From CAZSNT01 sp964607765 (GTDB lineage Bacteria > Verrucomicrobiota > Lentisphaeria > Oligosphaerales > JABHEG01), in contig CAZSNT010000028.1 of the NCBI GenBank assembly GCA_964607765.1, positions 1 through 64,000 of the forward strand: 64,000 nt of DNA. Reading direction: 5' to 3'. Below the pieces are notes generated by a model. The model was not told the origin of the DNA. It made no database searches and worked only from the letters and a program-made list of their open reading frames with translations. The translations under genes were made by a program, and so were the position numbers. How positions within the stretch are numbered: position 1 is the stretch's first letter; every line of letters begins with the position of its first letter. Below are positions 7,967-15,572 of this stretch, in pieces.

Positions 7967-9286
7967 ATGTACCCGCTGAATCCCGACCGGATCTACGCGC
8001 ACAAGGCCCTCGAATCCAACCCCGATGCCATGACGCGACTGCGTCGTTTCCTGGCGACCATGGGCCGGGTCGAGTCGGACGTCGAGTGGTTCGCGCCGGA
8101 GGACGCGATCCGTGTGTCCGGTGAGGTGGCGGCATGGACCCCGAACCGGGGCGAGCCCAACTGGAAACTGCGGCAGCCGGTCGTGTTCACGCGCTTTGTG
8201 ACCGACGGCAGCAAGGCCGCGGACGATCCGGTTGTGAAAGGCTGCCCGGAGGGTGTGCCGCTGCACAACCTGTCGTACATGCTGGGGTACATCGCGCCGT
8301 TCGTTTTCCACCACACGCCGGAGAAGGACGCAGAGTCCGGCATGGTCTGCTGGCCGTCCAAGTTCCTGGGCTCGGTCTCCGGCTGTTCGCACGGCTGCGT
8401 GTACTGCGGCGCGGGGCGCGGGGGTAAAGCGTTGATCATTGCCCTGAACGTGCGCGAGTATCTCGACAGGACCATTCGCAAGATCGCCGCCGACAGCCCC
8501 TGGCAACGCTGTTTCCTGATGATCGGGTCGGGTGCGGACCTCGCAACCTTGGAGCCGGAGTACGGCCTGTTTGAAGACCTGCTGAATCTGCTGAGCGAGT
8601 ACGAGGATCGCTACGCGTACTTCCACACCAACGGCGACTGTGTGGATTGGGTCGAGGGCCTGACACACCGGGAGCGGCTGATCGGCGTGTGGAGCCTGTG
8701 CAGCAACGAGGCGGCCGAGCTGCTCGAGCCGTGCGCCCCGCTCGCGTCGAGCCGGATTGCGGCCATGGCCAAACTCGCGGCGTGGGACGTACCGGTACGC
8801 GTGAAGCTGAAACCGATTCTCCCCGTTCGCGGCTGGCGCGAGAGCTACGCAAAGCTGATTGCGGAACTGCTCACCGCGGCCAAGCCCGAGACACTGGGCT
8901 TCACCAGTTTGATCTGGACGACGTACGAGAGGCTCGAACGGATCTTCGATACCGACTTGCTCGACCCGAGCTTCGTCGCAGCGGCACGCGCCGCGAAGGA
9001 GGAGATGAAGGACAACCGGCACGCGCCATTCCCGCACCAGAAACGCGCAGAGCTCTACTGGTTCATGATCCGCGAAGCGCGCAAGAACAACCCCACCATC
9101 CCGCTGTTCATCTCGACCGAGACGACCGACATGTGGGACGAACTGCACGAGGAGCTCGGGCAGAATCCACGTCGCTTTTTCTGCGGCTGCAACCCCGTAC
9201 AGGGACCCGGCCCGCGCTACCTCGCCTCCACGCTGAGGGAGTCGAACTACCGCACCAACACGGAAGCCCGGACGGGCACGGGCTGA
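7967..9286 (+). CDS. radical SAM protein, SplB-like
   Basis: 439 residues from the ATG at 7967, which is preceded by AGGAGA; the longer frame from 7898 overlaps the propeller gene. C140-S-H-G-C144-V-Y-C147 is a CxxxCxxC radical SAM cluster motif. The layout (no N-terminal HTH, KLKPILPVRGW in the barrel, terminal FFCGCNP) recalls the spore photoproduct lyase-like branch (COG1533), but the organism type is not a spore former. It is not an anaerobic sulfatase-maturating enzyme: the C-terminal SPASM cysteine clusters are missing. It is probably translated with the upstream propeller. The substrate is unknown. Confidence 0.75.
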   Translation: MYPLNPDRIYAHKALESNPDAMTRLRRFLATMGRVESDVEWFAPEDAIRVSGEVAAWTPNRGEPNWKLRQPVVFTRFVTDGSKAADDPVVKGCPEGVPLHNLSYMLGYIAPFVFHHTPEKDAESGMVCWPSKFLGSVSGCSHGCVYCGAGRGGKALIIALNVREYLDRTIRKIAADSPWQRCFLMIGSGADLATLEPEYGLFEDLLNLLSEYEDRYAYFHTNGDCVDWVEGLTHRERLIGVWSLCSNEAAELLEPCAPLASSRIAAMAKLAAWDVPVRVKLKPILPVRGWRESYAKLIAELLTAAKPETLGFTSLIWTTYERLERIFDTDLLDPSFVAAARAAKEEMKDNRHAPFPHQKRAELYWFMIREARKNNPTIPLFISTETTDMWDELHEELGQNPRRFFCGCNPVQGPGPRYLASTLRESNYRTNTEARTGTG

Positions 9287-9288
9287 AA

Positions 9289-10128
9289 TCAGATCAGGGG
9301 GATCTGTGCGTCGGCAGCCACGCTGCGGATGTGATCGGCGGCCAGTCTGTACTCGTCCTGGTTGGGCAGGTGCTCGAGGAGCAGCGGCACATCCTCGGGC
9401 AGCGCGTGCAGTTCGCGCAGGAACGTGGCGTAGTCCAACCCGCCCAGACCCGGCCGCACCTCATCGAGGTGCACGGTCAGCTTCGGGCTGAGCGCAATGT
9501 CTTTCGCGTGGCAGCAGCGCAAGCACGGCCCCAGCCGTCTGATGCCGTCCCGCAGCAGGTCCGAGTTACGGAAGAACAGCTGCGGGCTCGAGATGATATT
9601 CACCGGGTCGAAGTGCACGCCGAAGCGGTCGCGGTCGATCGCTCGGATGAGGTCGAGGTAGCTGTCCACGCTGTCGGGGAAGACCCACGGCATGGTCTCG
9701 AGCGTATAAAACGTCCGCGTCGGCTTCACGGTATCGATGATGTCGCGCGTCTGCTCGACAACCATCTCGAAGGTGCTGTCTGAGAGATTCTCCGGCGCCG
9801 GCCCGTCCCAGCGCTCGCTCCGGGACCCGGCGATGTTCACGCAACAGCGCGCCCCGATCTCGTCGGCGAGCGCCAACGCGGCCTTGCACTTGTGCAGCGC
9901 TTCACGTCGGGTCTGCGGGTCGGGGCTCATGGGATTGCTCCAGGCGCCGATCTCCGCAATCACGATGTCCGCGTCCCGCGCGGCATCCTCGTAGGCGCGA
10001 ACCGTGGCATGGTCCGCGCCCGGCTGCACAGGCACCCGTGCCGTGCCGTAGCCGAGCCGTCTCACTGCCGCTACCCACTCGCCCGGCGTTTGCCACGTGT
10101 TCGGTATGGGGCCACCAAGTCTCACCAC
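9289..10128 (-). CDS. sugar phosphate isomerase/epimerase-like TIM barrel
   Basis: About 279 residues if translation starts at the GTG at 10128 (VVRLGGPIPNTW), 10 nt after AGGAG. The ATG at 10164 would overlap the upstream kinase gene and add 12 residues not expected for this xylose-isomerase-like AP endonuclease 2 family. Metal-ligand type motifs are visible: ETMPW (Glu), HFDPVN (His/Asp), CHAKD (His) and LLLEHLP (Glu). Members isomerise or epimerise free or phosphorylated sugars in the cytoplasm. It lies 7 nt after the histidine kinase gene on the same strand and is convergent with the radical SAM gene (2-nt gap). Confidence 0.82.
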   Translation of the reverse strand: MVRLGGPIPNTWQTPGEWVAAVRRLGYGTARVPVQPGADHATVRAYEDAARDADIVIAEIGAWSNPMSPDPQTRREALHKCKAALALADEIGARCCVNIAGSRSERWDGPAPENLSDSTFEMVVEQTRDIIDTVKPTRTFYTLETMPWVFPDSVDSYLDLIRAIDRDRFGVHFDPVNIISSPQLFFRNSDLLRDGIRRLGPCLRCCHAKDIALSPKLTVHLDEVRPGLGGLDYATFLRELHALPEDVPLLLEHLPNQDEYRLAADHIRSVAADAQIPLI

Positions 10129-10135
10129 GCCGCTG

Positions 10136-11689
10136 TCACTCCTGTTCAACCGGCAGATCGACATGGAAGCGGGTCCACTCGCCCAGCTTGGTCTCCACGG
10201 TCAGTCTGCCATGGTGATCCGTAACGATTCCGTGGCTGATTGCCAGTCCGAGCCCCGTGCCGTGCCGAGCAGCACCGTAAGCGCGGTCCTTGGTCGTGAA
10301 GAACGGCTCGAAAATGTGCTCTTTCACCTCTTCCGCTATACCCGCGCCGCGGTCTTCCACGGTTATCCGGATCGATCCCGCAGCTTCACGGACACTGATC
10401 CGGATCGTCTTGTTCTCGTCGTAACCGGTGTAGCGCTCGTTGAGTGCGTCCCGGGCATTGGTCAGGAGGTTCATCACCACCTGCTGGATCTGCTGCTTGT
10501 GGCAGGCGATTGCGGGCAGGTCTGCAGGCACATCCACCATGAGCTCAATCTGGTCGTGCCGCATGAGCGTACGGATCAACGGGAGCGTGTCCCCCACAAT
10601 CTCGCCGACAGGCGTCGGGCTGTGCGTCTGTCTTTCCTGGCGGGAGAACTGGAGCAGGTTCCGGACCAGGTTGGCCACCCGCTCCGCCTCGTGAATGATC
10701 TCCGTGCTGAACTCCTCCGCCACCATCCCTTTACCCTCGAGCTCGTCTTTGATCAGCTCGGCGTAGTTCATGATGCCATTGATGGGGTTGTTGATCTCAT
10801 GCGCCACGCCGCCCGCCAATGTGCCGATGGACTCCATCTTCTGGGTGTGCCATAGCTGTGCCTCGACGTCACGCTGCGCCGTGACGTCCCGAGACCAGAG
10901 AACCAGCCTGGTCACAGTCCCCTCGTCATTCAGGATCGGCTTGCAGTGCGAGTCGACCCAGAGCCAGGAGCCGTCCTTGCACAGGATTCGGTACTCGCTG
11001 CGCGTGACTTTCCCGGCCAGGTTGTCGCTGTGGAGTTGCAGCACGCGTGCCCGATCGTCCGGGTGCACCCGCACGCGCCAGTCGCCGGACTCGAGTTCCT
11101 CCGGTGTCCAACCGGTCCTGCGATAGTAGGAGGGACTGACGTACAGCCGACGGCCGTCGGCGGAGTTGAGCATCACAAAGCCATCCGCATGGTCCGCCAG
11201 AAGCCGGTAACGTTCCTCGCTCTGGCGCAGCGCCTGGATTGCACGCCTGTGTTCGGTGACGTCGATGGAGAGAATGAAGACCCCTTCCGGCACGGGCTGG
11301 ATGCTCAACTCGAAGTACCCGGTCGAGCCGTCCAGGTGCGTGAACTCATTCTCCATGTGATGCGGCTCGCGTCTATCCATGCAGCGCCGCAGCCAGCCGA
11401 ACAATTCCGTCTCCGCAATGCCCGGGAAGACCTCCATCATCCTGTGCCCGAGCAGGTTCGCTTTGTCCAGGCGTGCCTGTTCCGCAGCCGCATCGTTGAC
11501 GTACAGGTACCGCCAGTCGAAGCCGATGATCTGACAGCCTTCCAGCATGCTGTCCAGCGTGCTGCGCAGACGCGCGCCGCTCCCGTGCAGGGCTTCCACC
11601 GCATCGCCGGCCTGCGCGGCGGCAAGCTGCTTCCGCAATGCGCGGAGTTCCCGTACAAGCTCAGCTTTCGGTTTGGCTTTGTCGTCCAT
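10136..11689 (-). CDS. PAS-domain sensor histidine kinase
   Basis: 517 residues from the ATG at 11689; the frame continues to a TTG at 11758 without support. An N-terminal coiled coil (AELVRELRALRKQLAAA) is followed by PAS 1 (about 41-148), PAS 2 with PAC (about 157-275), HisKA with H297 in GGVAHEINNP, and HATPase (N-box NLLTNARDAL, G1 EDRGAGIA, G2 GTGLGLAIS). No transmembrane segment is present, so it is a cytoplasmic sensor of a diffusible or redox signal. No response regulator is adjacent. The following gene is the TIM-barrel isomerase, so kinase and enzyme may be co-expressed. Confidence 0.92.
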   Translation of the reverse strand: MDDKAKPKAELVRELRALRKQLAAAQAGDAVEALHGSGARLRSTLDSMLEGCQIIGFDWRYLYVNDAAAEQARLDKANLLGHRMMEVFPGIAETELFGWLRRCMDRREPHHMENEFTHLDGSTGYFELSIQPVPEGVFILSIDVTEHRRAIQALRQSEERYRLLADHADGFVMLNSADGRRLYVSPSYYRRTGWTPEELESGDWRVRVHPDDRARVLQLHSDNLAGKVTRSEYRILCKDGSWLWVDSHCKPILNDEGTVTRLVLWSRDVTAQRDVEAQLWHTQKMESIGTLAGGVAHEINNPINGIMNYAELIKDELEGKGMVAEEFSTEIIHEAERVANLVRNLLQFSRQERQTHSPTPVGEIVGDTLPLIRTLMRHDQIELMVDVPADLPAIACHKQQIQQVVMNLLTNARDALNERYTGYDENKTIRISVREAAGSIRITVEDRGAGIAEEVKEHIFEPFFTTKDRAYGAARHGTGLGLAISHGIVTDHHGRLTVETKLGEWTRFHVDLPVEQE

Positions 11690-11791
11690 GGTTGGCAGGG
11701 TCGTGCGGTTGGGCTTCGTCTTATCAAAGACTAAACCCTCGGGACAGCCTGCTGTCAAACAGGGCAGAGCGCGATGCTCAACCGGCGCGTG

Positions 11792-12817
11792 TCATCCCCG
11801 GTCGCGCCACCACGGGGCGCGTTTGCGGAAGGGGGCGTGGAAGACGTTGCGGAGCTTGCCCTGCTCCTCCAGGTGGATCATGCAGGCGCGGATGCAGCCC
11901 CGGCCGCCGCACGTCGCCGGGTTGTAGCCGTTGGGCTTACGGAAGTAACGGCCCAGAATGCTCCACACTTTCATGGTTTCGTCTTTGCTCGGCTTGCGTT
12001 CACCGGTCAGGATCCTGCGGCCGTCGGGGATTTCGTCAAGCGCGTCCGGGGGCAGGAACGGGTTCAGCTCACTCAAGCCGCTGGCGTACGCGAACGCACA
12101 GAACCACGGGTCCAGTTTGCTCATCTCGATCTCGTGCCCGGCAACCGTCACGCAGACACGCTCCTTCGCGGTCAACGCCCCGGGACACTCCGAAACGCAT
12201 TTCATACACCGATCGCACAGCGCCGGCCCGTCGTAGATGGGATCCGGTGCGAGCGGCGCGTCCGTCAGCATGAACGCGAAACGCTGCCGTGGCCCGAACT
12301 CCGGTGTCAGGAACACGTTGCTGAACCCGATCTCGCCCATGCCGCAGATGAAGGCGGCCATGCGGAAGTGTACATACACATCCGGGGCGGGATATCCCTC
12401 GCGTACGGGCTTCGTGTAGGGCAGGCGGCGCCCGAACCGCGGGCTTTCGTCCGTGGCCCCGTCGAAGTCCGACTGCGGCCCCGTGCCGCCGAAGTTGCGG
12501 ATCGGCACACCCTCGTAACCCAGATCCTCAACGTGACAGACCACCTCCCGAATAACCGCCGGTGCATACACCTCGTTGATGTTGGCATAGCCCATGGCCG
12601 GGTACTGGTAGAACAGCGTCCCTTCCTCGATGCCGCGCAGGCAGCCGCGCGGAATGCGGAACCCGAGTCCGATGATCGCTTTGGCCTCCGGGAAGATGTA
12701 ACGAGCGTCGTATTGCTTTGGCGCCCCCTCATAGCGGTCCATGCTGCCGATCCCGACGATATCCGCGCCCGCCCCCCGAGCGACTTGCTTCACTTGCTCT
12801 GTCAGTTCGCGATCCAT
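11792..12817 (-). CDS. 4Fe-4S reductase-like protein, paralogue 3
   Basis: 341 residues from the ATG at 12817, preceded by AAGGAGG at 8 nt; the open frame to 13135 upstream is not coding. It shares DIVGIGSMDRY, FPEAKAIIGLG, GEIGFSN...PEFGPRQR and the C-terminal NVFHAPFRKRAPWW with the proteins at 3464 and 4592. The cluster motif is C201-C204-C207-C211 followed by Pro (CDRCMKCVSECP). C303, C308 and C312 (CGGRGCIRAC) stand where a second cluster would be. Cytoplasmic. It is unlinked to a regulator but divergent from a beta-propeller gene, as the IclR operon is. Function unknown. Confidence 0.8.
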   Translation of the reverse strand: MDRELTEQVKQVARGAGADIVGIGSMDRYEGAPKQYDARYIFPEAKAIIGLGFRIPRGCLRGIEEGTLFYQYPAMGYANINEVYAPAVIREVVCHVEDLGYEGVPIRNFGGTGPQSDFDGATDESPRFGRRLPYTKPVREGYPAPDVYVHFRMAAFICGMGEIGFSNVFLTPEFGPRQRFAFMLTDAPLAPDPIYDGPALCDRCMKCVSECPGALTAKERVCVTVAGHEIEMSKLDPWFCAFAYASGLSELNPFLPPDALDEIPDGRRILTGERKPSKDETMKVWSILGRYFRKPNGYNPATCGGRGCIRACMIHLEEQGKLRNVFHAPFRKRAPWWRDRG

Positions 12818-13038
12818 CGCCTTGCCCTCCTTGGTTGAGCCACGCCAAACATACGGCATCACTGCGATCAGGGGAAGCGTGCCTGGCGCGCCCGCCCGTC
12901 CGTAGGCCGGGTCTCCTCGCCCGGCTGCCCCGTGAACCGAGGCACTACTGCCGCGGCCCGGCCCGGCTTGAGTTTGGGCGTGCAGATCGCTATCGTAGAC
13001 CTCTCTGACCGACAGCACAAAGCACAAGGAGCAGCGCG
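12818..13038. promoter_or_regulatory. divergent intergenic region
   Basis: 221 bp between the third QueG-like gene (minus) and a beta-propeller gene (plus). Both promoters should lie here. It holds ribosome sites at its two edges (AAGGAGG for the left gene, AAGGAG for the right). No clear operator palindrome was found. Confidence 0.4.
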
Positions 13039-14421
13039 ATGCACAGCGGCAGGATGACCGGAAGAAGCGCGATGTGGTCGGCGATGGCCTTGTGTCTCGC
13101 CGTGGCGTTCGCGGCGCAGGCGCAGAACTGGCCAACGTGGCGCGGCAAGGACATGACCGGGCTCGCGGCAGCCGGCGATCCGCCGATTACGTTCAGCGAG
13201 ACTGAGAACGTCAAGTGGAAGATCCCCGTTCCCGGCCGCGGCCACTCGACTCCTGTGATCTGGGGCGACCGGATCTTGCTGATGACGGCCATCGAGACGG
13301 ACATCCCGGGCGAGCCGGTCGATGTGCCTGCGGTTGCCCCGCCGCCGCCGCCGTCCGGTCCCGGCGGTCGTGGTGGCCGTCGCGGCCCGCCCGATCCGTC
13401 GCGGTTCGGGATCAAGAAGGCCGTGCACGAATTCAAGTTCGACGTGCTCTGCTTCAGCCGCAGCGACGGCAGCATGCAGTGGCAGAAGACGGTGCGCCGG
13501 GAAGTGCCGCACGAGGGGTTCCATCGTGACCACGGCTATGCGTCGTGTTCGCCGGTCACGGACGGCACACACGTGTGGGCTTTCTTCGGCTCCCGCGGTC
13601 TGCATTGCCTCGACATGGACGGCAACATTGTCTGGACCGCGGATCTGGGGCGCATGCGCACGCGCGTCAGCTTCGGGGAGGGCAGCTCCCCGGCTTTGGC
13701 GGGCAGTGCGGTCATCGCGCTGCTGGACCAGGAAGGCGATTCGTCCATCGTCGCGCTGAACAAAGCAACCGGCGACGTGCTTTGGCGCAAAGCACGCGAC
13801 GAAAGGACGTCCTGGACCACACCCGTGCCCATCGAGCTCGACGGCCGCACTCAGATCATCGTCAACGGTAGGAACCGCACACGCAGCTACGACCTGGCGA
13901 CAGGCGACGTGCTGTGGCAGTGCGGTGGCCAGACAGAGAACGTCATTCCCGCCCCCGTCGTTGGCTTTGGCATGGTCTACTGTGCCAGCGGCTTCCGCGG
14001 CGCGGCTATGCAGGCGATCGCACTGGGCCGCACCGGCGAGCTCACCAACACGGACGCTGTTGTGTGGGAAGTAAAAGAGCACACCCCGTACGTTCCGTCG
14101 CCTCTGCTCTACGGCGAGCTGCTCTACATGTTCGCCAGGAATGAGGGGCGTCTCACGTGCCTGGACGCCAAGACGGGGCGTGTGCACTATTCGCGTCAAC
14201 AGATTGCCGGCATGCGCAACGTGTACGCGTCGCCGGTCGGGGTCTCGGGGCGCATCTACCTGGCCGGCCGCAAAGGCACGGTGGCCGTGCTGAAGAACAG
14301 CCCGAAGCTCGAGGTCCTCGCAGTGAACAAGCTCGATGAAGGCTTCGACGCATCGCCGGCCATCGTGGGCGACGCGCTGTTCCTGCGCGGCGGCAAGTCC
14401 CTGTACTGCATCGCGAAGTGA
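13039..14421 (+). CDS. secreted PQQ-type beta-propeller protein
   Basis: 460 residues; AAGGAG lies 7 nt before the ATG. A signal peptide (to AAQAQ, near residue 29) precedes NWPTWRGKDMTG, the start motif of planctomycete-type PQQ-like propellers. Blade repeats such as GLHCLDMDGNIVW, GDVLWRK, GDVLWQ and GRLTCLDAKTGRVHY follow. A Pro/Gly-rich loop with PPPPPSGPGGRGGRRGPP (about 97-114) interrupts the second blade. It probably acts in the periplasm. The metallopeptidase gene starts 10 nt after its stop, suggesting a two-gene unit. Confidence 0.88.
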   Translation: MHSGRMTGRSAMWSAMALCLAVAFAAQAQNWPTWRGKDMTGLAAAGDPPITFSETENVKWKIPVPGRGHSTPVIWGDRILLMTAIETDIPGEPVDVPAVAPPPPPSGPGGRGGRRGPPDPSRFGIKKAVHEFKFDVLCFSRSDGSMQWQKTVRREVPHEGFHRDHGYASCSPVTDGTHVWAFFGSRGLHCLDMDGNIVWTADLGRMRTRVSFGEGSSPALAGSAVIALLDQEGDSSIVALNKATGDVLWRKARDERTSWTTPVPIELDGRTQIIVNGRNRTRSYDLATGDVLWQCGGQTENVIPAPVVGFGMVYCASGFRGAAMQAIALGRTGELTNTDAVVWEVKEHTPYVPSPLLYGELLYMFARNEGRLTCLDAKTGRVHYSRQQIAGMRNVYASPVGVSGRIYLAGRKGTVAVLKNSPKLEVLAVNKLDEGFDASPAIVGDALFLRGGKSLYCIAK

Positions 14422-14431
14422 TGGTGACAAC

Positions 14432-15238
14432 ATGAGAGTTCTGGTAGCGGCAATCGCGGTGGGCGCATCCGCCCTCCGAGCCCAGTCCACGGCGCCCCAG
14501 ACGCGGAAGGACGGGCACGCGCTCAAGCCTGTCGCGGCTTCGACCGACCAATACGAGAAGCGTGAAGTGGAAGGCTGGACCGTCTGGGTGAACCGGCGGC
14601 TCCTGACAGACAAGGCCGAACTCGGCCGGCGTGCTCTGCGGTTGCTTGAAACCAAGCTGTACGAGGTCGGACGCGTTGTCCCGGAGCCCGGCTGTCGCGA
14701 ACTCCGCAAAGTGCCTGTCTGGCTGGGGGTCGACGACGGCCATGCGCCCTGCGCCGAGTATCATCCCAGCCGCGAATGGCTGCGCAGGAACGGCTACAAC
14801 CCGGACAAAGCGAAGTGTGTGGAGATCGGCTGCGCCGACAAGTTCCTGAAGTGGTCCAGGCACCAACCCATGATGGTGCTGCACGAGCTGGCGCACGCCT
14901 ACCACCACCAGGTGGTCGGTCACAAGCATCCCGGGTGGCGCGCCGCCTACGACGCGGCCGTCGCGGGCGGCAAGTACGAGGCCGTGCTCTGCCACGACGG
15001 CAGGACCAAGCGCGCCTACGCCATGTCCAACATCCAGGAGTACTTCGCGGAGTTGACCGAGTGCTTCTTCGGCACGAACGACTTCTACCCGTTTGTCCGG
15101 GCCGAACTGCAGGAGCATGATCCCGAGGCGTTCCGCCTGCTGCAGAAACTGTGGTCGCACAGACAAGATCCCAGAGAGATTTCACCACGAAGGACACCAA
15201 GGACACGAAGATCTGGAGATCGGAAAGCGGAGCAGTGA
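14432..15238 (+). CDS. secreted zinc metallopeptidase-like protein
   Basis: 268 residues in the frame. A short signal-like N terminus (MRVLVAAIAVGASALRAQ) is followed by a domain with H151-E-L-A-H155 (HExxH zinc site). E207 in EYFAE, some 50 residues on, is the probable third ligand, as in gluzincins. CAEYHPS and GCADKFLKWS precede the active site. Members with this layout are found in planctomycetes and related bacteria; their substrates are unknown to me. The last ~18 codons (from position 15183) lie inside an inverted-repeat element, so the native C terminus was probably near KLWSH and the present stop is acquired. Confidence 0.75.
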   Translation: MRVLVAAIAVGASALRAQSTAPQTRKDGHALKPVAASTDQYEKREVEGWTVWVNRRLLTDKAELGRRALRLLETKLYEVGRVVPEPGCRELRKVPVWLGVDDGHAPCAEYHPSREWLRRNGYNPDKAKCVEIGCADKFLKWSRHQPMMVLHELAHAYHHQVVGHKHPGWRAAYDAAVAGGKYEAVLCHDGRTKRAYAMSNIQEYFAELTECFFGTNDFYPFVRAELQEHDPEAFRLLQKLWSHRQDPREISPRRTPRTRRSGDRKAEQ

Positions 15239-15347
15239 CATACCAATGGCAGCGTGGGTGGACAGGGGAGGACCCGGAATCCGGGCCAGCCTGCCGCCCA
15301 AGCGACCCTCTTCTCCTGCCTTCGTGCTCTCCGTGTGCTTCGTGGTG
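15183..15347. repeat. ACCACGAAG-type inverted-repeat element
   Basis: The left arm 15183-15210 (starts CACCACGAAGGACACC) and right arm 15320-15347 are inverted repeats matching at 23 of 28 positions, around a 109-bp centre with no gene. In the three reading frames the arm gives FTTKDTKDTK-like peptides, familiar as spurious proteins in many environmental genomes. No transposase is present; it looks like a MITE or large palindromic repeat. The remaining gap to 15572 holds no gene that I can support. Confidence 0.75.
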
Positions 15348-15572
15348 AGACAATTCGGAATGTGAACACGCGGCTTCAGCTGACCGCTGATCCGCGCCGG
15401 CCTTCAGCCGTCACGGCCATCGTCAGCTGGGCCACCCGGTCGCAGCCAGGTGCCATGAAGTGATCCCGGAAACACTCGATCCGGTTCCCGGCCTTCTCAT
15501 GCGGCCATGAAGTCCCTGGTCTGGACGTACTCCACCCTCTCTGCGCGGAGAGCGATATCCCCCCACTCACAG

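Noticed and set aside
7967..9286. Radical SAM gene considered as anaerobic sulfatase-maturating enzyme
   Set aside because: It lacks the N-terminal CxxxCxxC placement and the SPASM auxiliary-cluster cysteines of anSME; its layout is SplB-like.
12868..14709. 613-codon minus-strand frame opposite the second beta-propeller
   Set aside because: Antisense of a gene with signal peptide, ribosome site and propeller motifs; no domain of its own.
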